A stretch of 64,000 bases of DNA from Bryopsis sp. KO-2023 (Eukaryota > Chlorophyta > Ulvophyceae > Bryopsidales > Bryopsidaceae), in NCBI GenBank assembly GCA_030272585.1, contig BSYQ01000003.1, positions 4,278,001 through 4,342,000 on the forward strand, in the 5' to 3' direction. The translations under genes were made by a program, and so were the position numbers. The notes below the pieces were generated by a model. It was not told the origin of the DNA and did not search any database. It saw nothing but the letters and a program-made list of their open reading frames with translations. Of this stretch, positions 1-12,300 are shown one piece after another; positions within the stretch are counted from its first letter, which is position 1, and every line of letters begins with the position of its first letter.

Positions 1-334
1 CCTTTCCATGGATGTTTCTTCATGCAGTTACATTTGTTGTTTCATCATTTGGGAAGAGTGGAAGAATCATTCAGTCTTGTCTGTGGAACGCTAAGAATCC
101 TCTAGTTGAAATTATCCATGAATAACCTTTTCTGCGAGTTCCACCAGAAAAGAAGCAACTTTTGCAGTTGAAACTCAACCAGGCAAGGTTTGTGGCCTTG
201 GTGATCTTCCCTGGCATTCCAGTTTTCATCCTTTCCAATGTGGAGGCACTCCAGTTTCTCTATGAAACCAAAAATGGAGCCCTGTAGCATCGTCGTTTTT
301 CATGCAATTCTGATTTTCATGCTTTTGTTTGCAG
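1..334. other. Unassigned left edge, probably intronic
   Basis: No exon could be supported here. The stretch ends in a good pyrimidine-rich acceptor (TTTTGTTTGCAG, ending at 334), so it is probably the last intron of the gene whose terminal exon follows. Short open frames on both strands have no recognisable features. Confidence 0.4.
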
Positions 335-490
335 GGGGAATCCGTTCTGGGTTCTTCTACGCGGTCTTCCAATGGCTGGGATACTCTAACATCGCCAATT
401 ATCCTGGTTCATGGTGGGACTGGGCTTCCAGGACAGACTTACCAGTATCCACCTTCGCCGGGCATTCATAAATGTGATTTCTTACAATAA
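335..490 (+). CDS. Terminal exon of an unrecognised gene (partial)
   Basis: This is a probable last coding exon. It begins after the acceptor at 331-334 and, read from GGG at 335, runs open to TAA at 488-490. The peptide is Ser/Thr/Gly/Pro-rich and ends in GQTYQYPPSPGIHKCDFLQ. A second frame is also open and stops at 469-471, so the frame choice is uncertain; the first was preferred for its low-complexity, Pro/Tyr-rich tail typical of protein C-termini. A polyadenylation-like TGTAAATAAAG lies at about 950-960, which fits a 3' UTR of some 470 bases. The family was not recognised and the upstream exons are outside the window. Confidence 0.35.
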   Translation, partial: GESVLGSSTRSSNGWDTLTSPIILVHGGTGLPGQTYQYPPSPGIHKCDFLQ

Positions 491-1250
491 GTCGCAGAAA
501 AAAGGCAGGGATGGTTTTCTTTTTGGAGTTTTTTGTTTTCTCCTATTGTATTTGTGTCCTTTTCAATGAAAAGGCAGTGATGGATCCTTGGTGTAGGGGA
601 CTTTTTTTTTTGGTTTGGTCAATGCCTTGCCAGTACCTTGGCAAGTCGATTGTATACACGCGCAATTCTCAGTAGTTTAGCAATGGTTGCAGAAAAAACT
701 GGGGAGCATGGAGGAAGGGATGCTTTCCTTGTATAGAAACTTTGCATGTAAATCATGGATTGTTGAAACGATGAAGCTGTTAACTGGAGGATGCACTCTT
801 CTAGCACTCTGGATTGTCCGCTGTTCGACAACTGTATTCGTTCGACTGGAATGTGTGGTGGCTTTTTTGTGTGTGTGCAATCGAGGGGGGGTGGTTCTTT
901 GCTACCACAGAAAAAAAAATTCAGTTGGGATGTGACAAGGATTCGACAGTGTAAATAAAGAATTGCTGGACAATTTTTTTTTTATTTATTTCCAGTTCCC
1001 AGCGTAAAGCCCCCCCTTGGACCCCACCTGGGCGACATGTTGGTTGGCACCCAGTCGTCGTAGGTCCCATTTCACTCCACCCTCTTGCCGAACCAAGGAT
1101 GAATGTGCCACTGACCGAACATCAGATGTCAGATATGGGCACAGTCACCACAATCCTCGAACTTGGCCCGTACAGGATTCGTTCTGGTGCATGCGCTTTA
1201 AATAAAGCCAGAGCAAATCCACATCCCCGAATCATCTCGGACCCCCCACG
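491..1250. other. 3' UTR of the left gene and CYP97C promoter/5' UTR
   Basis: No gene is seen. The first half looks like a 3' UTR ending near the TGTAAATAAAG at about 950-960. The rest, rich in C near 1010-1260, is the presumed promoter and leader of CYP97C. A second AATAAA at about 1200 has no assigned gene. Confidence 0.45.
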
Positions 1251-4200
1251 ATGTCCCCCCTTGTTCTGAGCGGGGGTTCCCCCGTTTCTTTCGATTTCCG
1301 ATCGCCTACGAATCCTCCCCGCCGCCTCCTCGTCCCAGTGCACAGAACCGGAAAATCTCGCGCGTGCCAACTGTCGTCCCGACGCTCAGCACCCCCGTTG
1401 AACCAGCGGGTGTCTCTTTGCCTATCGGCGACAGGCTCCGAAGAGGTCACGTTGGAAAGAGGACCCACGCCCGACGAGGTTGGCCGACGCTTTTCCTTCC
1501 TGTCTGCTTTTTGCCCTCATGGATCCAGATCTTGACGATTTCACGATCTGTGTTTACGATTGTGGATCCAATCATTGATCGAATAGCAAAATCGTTGATT
1601 ATTCAATGCATGCATTCCATCTTGGGTTTTATTTGCTTTATGTTTCTTTCCACAGGATGATGTAGATCTGGATGAACCATTTGTGGTGGGGGGAAAGGGC
1701 ATCAATTCGAAGGGAGCCGGTCGATCTTTCATCAGTCCTGGATGGCTAACTCAGCTTGGACGACTGTGGGGAGGAAAAGCAGTGAGTCGCCTTCGTTTTT
1801 TGTTTTTTTGCACGTTTTTCGGTTGTTCTTTTTTCTTTTTACACAGGCCTTGCATCAACCATTCAACGTTGTTCTTTTTTTTCTTCGATAGAAATCACTG
1901 TAACCACACGGTTTCCTATTGATTCATGAATCTTGAGTGTTTCCGAAAAAGGTGCGGATTTTTTTATTGTTATTTTCCCCTATATCCATTTTTTGAGGGT
2001 AAAAAACTGTGCACCTAAAACTTTCATTTTTTGGAACTTGGATCACACACTTGAAAAAAAAATGCTGTCCTGACTCCCTTTGATCCATAGGACGTCCCGG
2101 TGGTGAGTGCAACCCCCAGTGATGTGAAAGAATTGCTTGGAGGAGCTTTGTTTCAAGCCTTGTACAAATGGATGCTGGAGGCCGGACCGATTTACCTGCT
2201 ACCCACGGGGCCCACATCCAGTTTCTTAGTAATTTCGGGACCGGAGGCGACGAAGCATGTGTTGAAAATGTCGGACAACCCGAAAAAACCGGTGTATGGA
2301 AAAGGGCTCGTCGCAGAGGTCAGCAAGTTTTTGTTCGGGGATGGATTTGCGGTCGCCGGTGGGGAGCAATGGAGGGTTCGACGGAAAGCCGTTGGTCCAG
2401 CTTTTCACAGGTGTGTGTTTTCAAGAGAGATTCTCTTAATTTGATGGTATGTTTTATCCTCCCCTGGGGCTTTCAGTTGATGTTTAGGTAGCCTTTTGTG
2501 GATTTTGTCTGCAATGAATCGATCAACTGACTGACCCGCATGTTAGGTTTCTTACAAATCCTTTTGTTTGATCCAGGTCCTACCTGAACACCATGTGCGA
2601 ACGAGTTTTTGGACCATCGGCCTATCATTTGGTGGGAAAACTGCATGATGCTGCAGATTCCAAAGAGCCCATCAACATGGAGGGCTGCTTTTCGCAGCTG
2701 ACCCTGGATGTGGTGGGGAAAGCGGTTTTCAATTACGATTTCGACTCTTTGTCCGGGGACAGCCCTTTGATTCAAGCCGTTTACACTTCTTTGAAAGAAA
2801 CGGAACAGCGGGCGACCGATCTGCTGCCCATTTGGAAGGTGAGAATCGTACATGTCGAATCGTACAGAGTTTTCGTTACGGGATGTGTTGATACAACCAA
2901 CATCAGGTTGCTGGATTCCTGTTTGGGGTGTCCCTCCCTACTGCACAGAAATTCTTTGAAACCGTTGATTTCGACAGCAATTGTTTGTAGAGTGCATCCT
3001 TTCAGAACAATGGAAAGACGTTATACTGTCCCTCGTCAGTCTTGTTGAAAAACCAAGTGGGCAATAAGTTATTCTGAAGCAAAAATTGATAGAAAATTTT
3101 CCCATCGGCTCCTCACAGATATGCTTCTCTCTCTCTCTTTCTTTTTTTCTTTTGCCTTTTTTTTGTGACGTTTTTTTTTGGGAAACGTCACTTTTTTTTT
3201 CAATCAATTTTTTTCCAATTCTTTTTGGTTGCCCTTGTTTTTTGAAGATCCCTCTTTTTCGCCGGATATCAGGGAGATATCGCCGCTCCAGGCGGGCCGT
3301 GAAAGTCATTCGAAAAACCACCGAAGACCTCATCAAACGCTGCAAAGATATCGTGGAAAAGGAGGGGGAGAAAGCGTTCGATGAGGAGTTCATCGACGAA
3401 AGCGACCCCAGCATTCTGAGGTTTCTGATAGCTTCCAGGGAGGAGGTCACTGAAAAGCAGTTGAGGGACGATTTGCTGTCCATGCTGGTGGCCGGACATG
3501 AAACCACGGGATCTGCTCTTACCTGGACCTTGTATTTGCTGGTCAACAATCCCGAAAAAATGAAGAAAGCCCAGGTAAAGCCCGGGGGCCCTTTGTGTGT
3601 TTTTTTAGGTTCAAATAATGGATCCTGTCATTGCACCAGGAAAGCATGCTATTGTTCCAGAATTTTCATATACAATTTTTGCAAGAAAAAATCCTCAAAA
3701 GCATGTCATCGTTTCAGAACCTCCGGGTGCAACTCTCTGAAGAAAAATTTCCTCGAAAGAGCTTCACCAATCGCTCCACGGAGTTGGATTGACCTCCCGA
3801 AAAGATCTGTGGAAAGAGAAGAAAAATTTGTTGTCGTCTCATCGCTTTATTAATATATATTTATAATTTTTTTCGGACTTTATCACTCATTAATTCTGGG
3901 GACAGGCGGAGATCGATTCGGTGCTGGGGGACAGGAAGAACGTGGATGTCAAAGACTATCAGTCCTTGAAATACATCACCAGATGCGTGTGTGAAAGTCT
4001 GAGATTGTACCCCCATCCACCCGTCCTGCTCAGAAGGGCTTCCGTCGTGGATGAGCTCCCAGGCGGAATCAAGGTATTCTTGAACATAACTCTTTTCTTT
4101 TCTTTTTTTTTGTAAATAAACGGCACCACATCAAAAAGATTGTTGAACTCTGGGGTTGTGTTTTTTGAAGGTTCCGAGGAAGCAAAACGTGTTGTTGTCG

Positions 4201-4791
4201 ATCTATAACCTCCACCGATCCCCGGACGTGTGGGAAAATCCTGAAGAGTACATTCCTGAGCGTTTTCCTGTGGATGGCCCGGTGCCGAATGAAGCCAATA
4301 CCGACTACAAGTAGGCGATGAATAATAAAGCATCGATTGTTGGTTGTCAAAAGATTTGGTTCAAAACGAAATGAGCTCGAAATACTTGCAGTGAAACTCT
4401 GAAAAAAAAATCTGATACAAAGTACACGGAAGGGGAAGGTTAAAGAAACACTACTCATACAAGCAGTGCTGATATTTGACCATTTTGTTCGTTTTCTATT
4501 CCAATTGAACCCAGGCTATAATTTTTCCATTCTCTTGTCCACACAATGCCTCAAATCAAGATTTCTAAAAAATTGTCTTGTCTTTTTTCAAGATTTGTCC
4601 CATTCAGCGGGGGTCCGCGGAAATGCGTGGGGGATCAGTTTGCGATGATGGAAGCCATCTTGACCCTTGGCATCGTCCTTCGAGAGTTCGACTTCGAGTT
4701 GGTCCCTGACCAGGAAATTGGGCTGACCACGGGGGCTACCATCCACACAACGAATGGCCTGTACATGACAGTTTCTCGACGGCAACGATGA
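1251..4791 (+). CDS. CYP97C: Cytochrome P450 CYP97C-type carotenoid epsilon-ring hydroxylase
   Basis: Plastid heme monooxygenase. The family hydroxylates the epsilon ring of alpha-carotene derivatives on the way to lutein. Eight exons give 589 aa: 1251-1478, 1656-1781, 2091-2410, 2577-2838, 3248-3574, 3906-4073, 4171-4310, 4593-4791. The N-terminal ~76 residues are Ser/Arg/Pro-rich with few acids, as in a transit peptide. Visible P450 marks are the I-helix AGHETT (exon 5), the K-helix ESLR (exon 6), PERF (exon 7) and the heme loop [12 protein letters not shown] with the Cys ligand (exon 8). The VPDQ...[14 protein letters not shown] tail and LLGGALF near the start are closer to CYP97C than to CYP97A or B, from memory of the family. 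All junctions are GT-AG. Exon 5 starts after a weak acceptor (GAAG). The upstream promoter shows nothing diagnostic. Confidence 0.93.
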
Positions 4792-5100
4792 TGATACTGG
4801 GTTTGCAAACACCGGGTTGCCTGTGTCTAGTTGAATTGATGAAATTTTGGTTGGCTTGCATCATTTTTGGAAAAAAAAGGAATAGCAGGGGAGCAGAAGT
4901 GTCCTCAGTTTTGGTTCATGTTTTTGGGGGAGGAGGGGGGGGGGGGTACATGTAAAATGAATCACCAGATGACCTATCGGATAATCCATTTGGTCAGTGC
5001 TTGCTTGCCCATTGATGAACCCTGACCCTAGCTTGCCCCACATTTGTGTGGTGGTGGGGGTATTGAAAAAAACTCAAACCACCTTTCACCAGAGTAGGTA
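4792..5100. other. CYP97C 3' UTR
   Basis: Non-coding stretch after the CYP97C stop, with G-rich runs near 4930-4950. It passes without a sharp border into the G-depleted tract that follows. No clear poly(A) signal could be singled out. Confidence 0.5.
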
Positions 5101-8100
5101 TTCTTCGCTGCGTTTCACTGCTCTGAGAAAAAGATTCTTTTTCTTTTTTTAAATGCAGGTGCGAAAGGCATTTGCATTTTCTCTCTTTGAGACGACTTGT
5201 AACCACACAATTGCCCACACAAAGAATAGCGTTGGAACAGACCCCCCCCCCAAAACCAAAAATTTGTCCCGACCTTAACCACCCCTTTCTTTTTTGCTCC
5301 TCCTGGAAAGATGGGCAAATCCTCAAAATCTCTCCCTCTGCTGAAAAAGAGATAAAAAAACAGAATTGTTTTTCTTTTCTTTTCTGTCATATAAAAAAAA
5401 ACACAAACCGAACCAGCTGAAAGCAAGTTTTTTCTCTGCCCCCGTCTACTTACTTCCCTCCCCCTCTCATACATTCTTCTAAAAGCGGCTGATATTTTTT
5501 TTTCTTTTTTTCCTTTTTTTTTTTGCGCCACCTCTCATTACATGTCCGAAAAAAAAAAAACAGAACAAAGTTTCACAGTGCCATTGTCGACATCCACACA
5601 ATTACAAAAAAAAAAAACAAAAAAAAAACAAAAAGTATTGTTGGAACCTAAATCCCACTTCCCCTCACTCACAAAGAAGAAAAAAAAAGAAACCAAAATA
5701 AAAAAAACGTTTCGAAAAACAAAAACAAAACAAATGGCTATATGCTAAGAATGGTAGAAAGCGTGGTCATTTTCTTTCTTTTTTTCTTTTTTTTTTCCTT
5801 TGTCCTTTCTCTCCTCTTTTCCTCCCTCTTTTTTTGCTGCTAAAATAAAACCACAGCTTTAAAAAACACAAAAAGAAATCTTGGGGGAGAAAAGTGAAAT
5901 GGACACATACAAACGACAAAAAAAGATTCACACAGAAAGAGGGAAAAAAAATACCTGTGCATATTCTATCACAATTGTTCATTTCCTCTGTCATCCTTTC
6001 TGTCTCTTTATTTTCTTTTTTTTTCATGTTTTTTAAAAAGAGAAAAAGGTTACACCACTTCCCATCATACTTTAGGAAAGATCCCAATTGCCCACATCAA
6101 TCTGCACGCATGCATGTTTTAAAAAAAACCAACAGCCCTTATCCCTTAAGGCATTCTTTCACCCACGAAACCACCCCAAAGTAAATTCCACTATTTTCCT
6201 TTTTTTTTTCTTTTTCCTTTTTTTTTCTATTTTGTTTTTTCCCCAGGTCCCTGCCTCTCTCATCCTCTTTTTTCCCCCTCGTAATAATATTTTCTTCCCC
6301 CCAAATTTGCTCCAAAAGAAAAAAAACAAAACAATTTCTTGATGTTATCAAGAATTATCCACTCATGTGCTACAATGATGATATATTTTTTTTCCTTTCT
6401 TTTTTTTACCTCAATTTTAGTTTATCACAAAAGCAAAGATATCGAAAAAAAAAAAAACAACGAAAAAAGAAATTGCAATAACGAGAAAATGCAACTCACC
6501 AGTCCAAATTAAAAGAAAAAAAAAGTTACAAAAGAAGAAAAAAACGTTTGCCAATCGGCATGCGAAAATGCATGTGGAGTTTTTGTTTTTTTCTCTCCTT
6601 TTCCGTGTATGCATGATATATATTTCAACTAAAATGTGTCATTGACAACTCCCCATTAACTCTCCCATGGTTTTCATCCACCCAATCGTAATTTTTTTTT
6701 TGTTTTCTTTTTTGTTAAATCCCCTTTTTCTTTAAAAGAAAAAAAAATCTCTCACACTCTGTCTGTCTGTCTCTCTCCCCCCCCCCCCCCTTCTTTCCTA
6801 AAACAGACGACTTCTATAAAAGAAAGGTTCAATAAATAGCGATCCACACGTCTTTTCATAACTCTCTCAAATGTCCCTTTAGGCAATTAGCAAGCATTTA
6901 AAAAAAAAGAGGTTTGTAAAAAAAAAAAAGAAAAAGAGGAGAAAAAAAAAAACAGAAGCAAAAACGGTAAGAAAACAGCAACAACAATAAAATAGAATAA
7001 CAATCCGCCGGCATAAATCCCAGATGCGTATATGTTTAGTTAGTTACATGAAGGAGATAGAACCCCCTCCAAAAAGAAAAAGAAGAAAAAAAAAATTCTC
7101 TCAAACAAGCAAATGCACCAACAGAGTTCATGAATCCCCCTGAAAACTCAACCCCCATTTCTGCTACAAAAAAGTTTGCAACTTTTCCCTCATTTAAATC
7201 TCTGCCAAAGATTTTTTTTCTGTCTTTTTTTTTTTTCATTTTATTTTTCTGGTCGAGTACTGCTTCTCATGCACCTTTTTGTTAAAAGGTATATGCTGAT
7301 AGAACAATCAATTGAATTTCTTTCCCATTTAAATCGAGTTTTTAACAGAACCTCCTTCGAGATTTCTCTTTTTCTGATCGAATGAGTCATCAATTTTTTT
7401 TCGTTCCTCAAAAAAGCCCCCATTTTTTTTCCCCTTTTTTTGTAATTACGAACCCATTTTTTTCCCATTTTTTTTCTCCCATTTTGCTTCCCTGCACCCG
7501 CCTGTTATTTACCACAATTTAATCAACTGCAACCCCCGTTTCTTTTTTTTTTTTCTTTTCTTGTTTTTTTCCAAGCATTTTTATACGAGTTAATAAAATG
7601 AGGACACATTTTAAATTAAACCAAAAAAAAAACAAAAGAAATAAGCACAAAGAGCATTTTACGGCTGTGTGGTAATTCTCCTTCCACCCCCACCCCCCTT
7701 TTCCCACTCCACTTTTCACATTTCTTGCGTTTCATATATCCATGATCATCCCTTTGCCTTCACAGAATTTTGCAATCGAATCAGCCACTCGGTTTCTTTT
7801 TCCTTGTTTTTTTTTCCTTTCCCCTCTCTCTCTCTATTTAATCCCTCATCACAATAGATTTTTTTAATTTCATAAATCCATAGCATGTCGATCATCAAGA
7901 TCTTCTCACACCTCAATATGCAACCCTTTTCTTTTAGTTAACGCCTCTCCTCTTTTTCTTTTTTTTTCCTCCTCCCTTTTTTCTTTTCTTTTCTTTTCTT
8001 CGTAACTAAAATAAGAATCCGACCCCCTCCCAATTATTTAAATTGTTTTTTTTGTTTTTTTTTCTCTTGTTTTTTTTCTTTGTGTTTCAAACACCTGCAA

Positions 8101-9373
8101 TGCTTTTCATGATTCGTCGCTTTTTTTCTTTTCTTTTCGGGGTGGTTTTTCTCTAAATAAAACCTAAATATAGTTAAGGGCTCTGTTTTCCAACTCTTGC
8201 TTTTTTTCTCTCTCTCTTTCTCTCTCTCACTCTTTTTTTGGCTGATGTCCATTTTATGCGCAGGTAAATGTCGAAAAAATATATGTGTGCATATATACAT
8301 CCTTCCTTTCTGTTTCGGTCAAATAAATGAAAAGCGACTCACGACAAAACAAAAAAGAACAAAAAAAAAACCTAATCCGTCCAGAAACCCCCCTTATATA
8401 ACCCATCCTTTTTTTTAAACACCATCTATCGGAAAAAATTTATATTCCATCGGAAAAATCGCCCTTTAAAAAAAGCCCACCACTCTACACCCAATCACTA
8501 CCTATGCTATAAAAAGCGCTCTCTCTCTCTCTCTCTCTCTCCTTTTTCCTCCTCTTTTTGTTTCCCTCTTTAAAATAAAAAAAAAAGAAAAAAGAAAACC
8601 CACAAAACAAACAAAAAGTAACCTAAGCGTTTCATCTCTTTTTACTTTCGCTCTCTTCCTTTCTCAACCCCCCCCTCCCCCAAAATCGGTACCCTAAGAA
8701 ATCTCTCTCTTTTCTCCTTCCGTTTCTTTTTTTTTTTACTGAATTAAAAAAAAAAACATGTATGAAAAAAAAAGATAATGATGGGAACACCAAAAACCAC
8801 ATTGGGAAGAAAAAAAAAAGAAAAAAAGAACAAAAAAAAAGATATATATTCGATTCTCTCTCCTCAACTCTCTCTTCTTTTTTTTTTTTTTTCAAAACAT
8901 GCTTTTCCTCTTTTCTCCACCATCCCTCCCCCCCCCCCTCTCTCAACCTTAAACCCCATCTTGCTGATATATGCGTCTTTTTTTTTTCCTTGATCGAATT
9001 TTGATTTCTGATCTGACAATAACCTGACTGCACATTAAAAATTCGAAATTGACCTCCTTTCGGAAGCTCCAATTGACAAACCTTTTCTTTTTTTTTGTGT
9101 GTTATATATGTTCTAGCGCCATTTTATATGTTTGCTTCCTTTCTTTGAACCCCTTCGTATAGCTCTCTTGGCATTTCTTTTTTTTTTTCATCCCTCCCCC
9201 CCCCCCCCGATTTCCCCCTCTCATCGTTGTCGTCAAATGCCACTTTCACATGAAGTCATCCGACGGTCCCGTAACTTTTTTTTTTTCTTTTTTCCCCCTC
9301 CCCGAGTAAAAATCATCATGTCTATGCATATGTATGTCTTCATATTGTGCTGGGCCCCCCCCCCTCCTCTCCC
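5100..9373. repeat. 4.3 kb G-depleted low-complexity tract
   Basis: Almost pure T, C and A on the + strand, made of poly-T, poly-A and poly-C runs and short CT blocks, including a (CT)n microsatellite at 8519-8541. G is scarce throughout, judged by eye and not counted. All open frames in it are homopolymer translations (K/F/S/P-rich) and were not called. It lies downstream of the - strand AP2/ERF stop codon, so in that transcript's sense it would be C-depleted. It could be a very long 3' UTR, a non-coding transcript, or plain intergenic low-complexity DNA between two convergent genes. Confidence 0.8.
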
Positions 9374-12300
9374 TCAGATGCTCATCGACAATTCCGTATC
9401 GGTTCTTTCCAGCCCTTTTGTCCAAGCTTTGCACAAGGCGTCCAAATCCCCCACTGGCAGTAAATCCTTCAGCCCCTCCTTGAGGGAGCCCACGTCAAAC
9501 ACATCGCATTCGTTGATCTCGTCGTCGGAAACGGCAGGGTCTGTGGGTTCGCTGCTGTCGCTGCTGGGCTCCGATCCCGAGCTGGAGCCGTCGCTGATGG
9601 TGTCCAACTTGGTGTTAAACTCGGCGTCGACGTCGCCGGTGTCGATGTCCAGTTTCATTTTTCCGCTGTACGATTGTCGAAGGGGACAAAGCTGGAGAAG
9701 TCCCATCTCAAAATACTCTTGCACCGCCTGCATATATAGAAGTATATAACACAAATAAATACATTATAACACATAAAAAAACACATAAAAACTAGAAAAA
9801 AAATATTTTTTGAGAGAAATGGAAAATTATTAAAAAATAAAATCCAAAAAAACATAAACAGAGCCACGAGTGTCGATCGATCAATCGTACCGATGACATT
9901 CGCCCAGAAAACATAGAAAAGATGGTCAATTCCTCCACTCTACCTGAATCTGTTCCGGATCCATGAGATCCACTGGTTGGCCGAATATCAGCACCTCATC
10001 CTCTTCCACCATTTCGAGATCGTTACTCTCCTCCGCTCCGTTTTCCTCCACGATTTCCGCCTCCGTCGCATCGATATGAAACGATGCAGCGGCTTCGATC
10101 GACCGGAACGATTTCGGAGACCTCAACAGCGTCCCGATCTCGCTCTTGAATGAATCGGCCGAGAAACCCTTCATGATGATCTGGCAGTGTTGGATGAATT
10201 CGTCGCAAGATCGGCCCAGCGATGATTTCGGCGACATCCGGAAGGAACCTGTCGCTCGTGGATCCCACTTGGATTGAGAGTGTTCTGCTTTGATGGTATC
10301 GTGCATCGTTCCCTGCAAGAAAGCAAAACAGCTCATTTCTCAGATGGGTGCGTGAAAAGTCCAGCATGTTCTTCTGCACACAAGAAACACCCTGAGGTAG
10401 TCTGACATGAGAGGGGAGGGGGTGGGGCAATAAGATTTATGTACAAGAAAATTGCGTGTGTCCACATCCGGGAGGTGTTTACCAATTTTTCCCAGGACAC
10501 AGGAGAAAAAATAGGACAAAATCATCAAGTGATAGAGCAAAACCAGCAACTCTGTCGTATTGCATTATCGCATTGCCTTTCATCGTGACGTTTTTCTATC
10601 ATATTTTTTTCTCCCCTTTCTTTTTTTTCTTTTTAAACCCCACCTGATCATCACCTAGACCGTGAGGAGATATCGGGATATCAATTGCGCTGGAAATGAA
10701 CCGAGTTCCATCACACTCGTTGACTTCGATGACGTTCAGTCCAACCAGTTTCACATCGTGAACAAGACCATCATCGATGGCATCTCCTGCGACAGACAAA
10801 AACATAATCTTCATGTCAAGAAGGGTGCCATCTTTGGATGAAAATAAACGAACGCACAAAAGGCACACCAGACCTCTCGGTGAAGAGTCGATCCGTGTCA
10901 AGATAACCACCACCCTAGATCACTGCTGGGGGGTCCCCCCCCCCAGATAAAAAAACAAGGGGAAGAATATCAAGGACCAAAAAAGTGCAACAGAACTCCG
11001 AGTGTCAGTTTTTGTTGTTGGAACTTGCTCCACACTTACCAGTTTTTCGTTTCTTCGTCGTTTTCTTTTTGGTGGGCTTTTTGCCCTGTTCCGCGCTGGA
11101 ATGATCCCTCTTCGGCTGCCTCTTCTTTTTGGGCTTCGCCTGAGCAGGCCCTCCCTGTGTTCCAACATTCACGTCTGACTTGGCAGCATTGTTCCCGGCA
11201 TTCTCTACTTTACTGGCTGCTGCTGCTGCTGCTGACGCTGCCGCCGTAGTTTTCTTCTTCTTGGTGCTGCCCTTGTTTTGCGTTGGTTCGGCATCCTTGC
11301 TGTCGATCACTCTCAGTCCTCGGAGAGCTTCGACGTTCACCTTATTGCCTGTGCATATTTTCAGGAGCAAAACTGAAGTTACGCCTCGGTAAACGTTGCA
11401 GGAAATATACAGCATCTCCTTTCCTCCCCGCCCCCCCCCCTCAATCCAATCCTCCGCACAACCCCAACCTTCATCCCCCAGGACTTGACACATGAAGGCC
11501 GAAAAGATGTCACTCTTTTCACCCTTGTGATATGCCCATTTGCATATAAATGCCTTTCCACACGTTAATTGATCTTCTTTGCGGATGCATCTATGCAACC
11601 ACAAATTACGGCCTTGCCCTTTTCCCACCCACCCTCCCCTATCAACTCTGATCCCTTGCTTCGTTTCGAATTCTCACACTTTGCACTCCAAAATTAGAAT
11701 GATGTCCCGACCGATGGGGGAGGAGAGGGATGATCACCAGGAGCACAAAATTGTGCAGAGCGAGTTTGGAGGGGGGGGGGGGGGGGGGAGGGGATGGAGA
11801 GGGTGTTGGATGGGGTTGGGGTGTCCCATGAAGTCGTGTCGAGGCGAAAGATTACCGAACGACTGCAGGCTTGACCGGAATGTCCATGCATACAAGCTCC
11901 AGGGCTGGCCCTCTTGAGAGAGAGAGTGAGTGTGGTGTGTGTGTGTCAGGAGGGTGACTAATGGCTCCTTTGAAGGACAAACTCCCTAGTCCGTTGATGA
12001 GTTTTTCTCAGTAAGTTTCATTCTTCCTTTTTTTTTTAAGTTTTTCTCAAGTTTTTTGGTCGGTGAAAGGGTATAGATATCAAAAGAGTCTGCTTGGTGC
12101 ACGGAAAAACGACGCTCACCCTCAAAAACCCAGGGAATGTCTTCAGGAGGAGGGAAATTGCAACGCGCTTGCTCCCCTCGGATTTCCCTGTTCGCTTTGT
12201 CGTATGCGATGGCAGCTTCCTCGGCGGTGTCGTATGTTCCCAGCCATCTGTGCGCGTCGTTTCCCCAAGAAACACAACACTGAGCTTTCTGCGCGCACGC

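Noticed and set aside
5542..9004. Lys-, Phe- and Pro-rich open frames in the G-depleted tract
   Set aside because: They are translations of homopolymers. The same applies to frames in 27061-32250.
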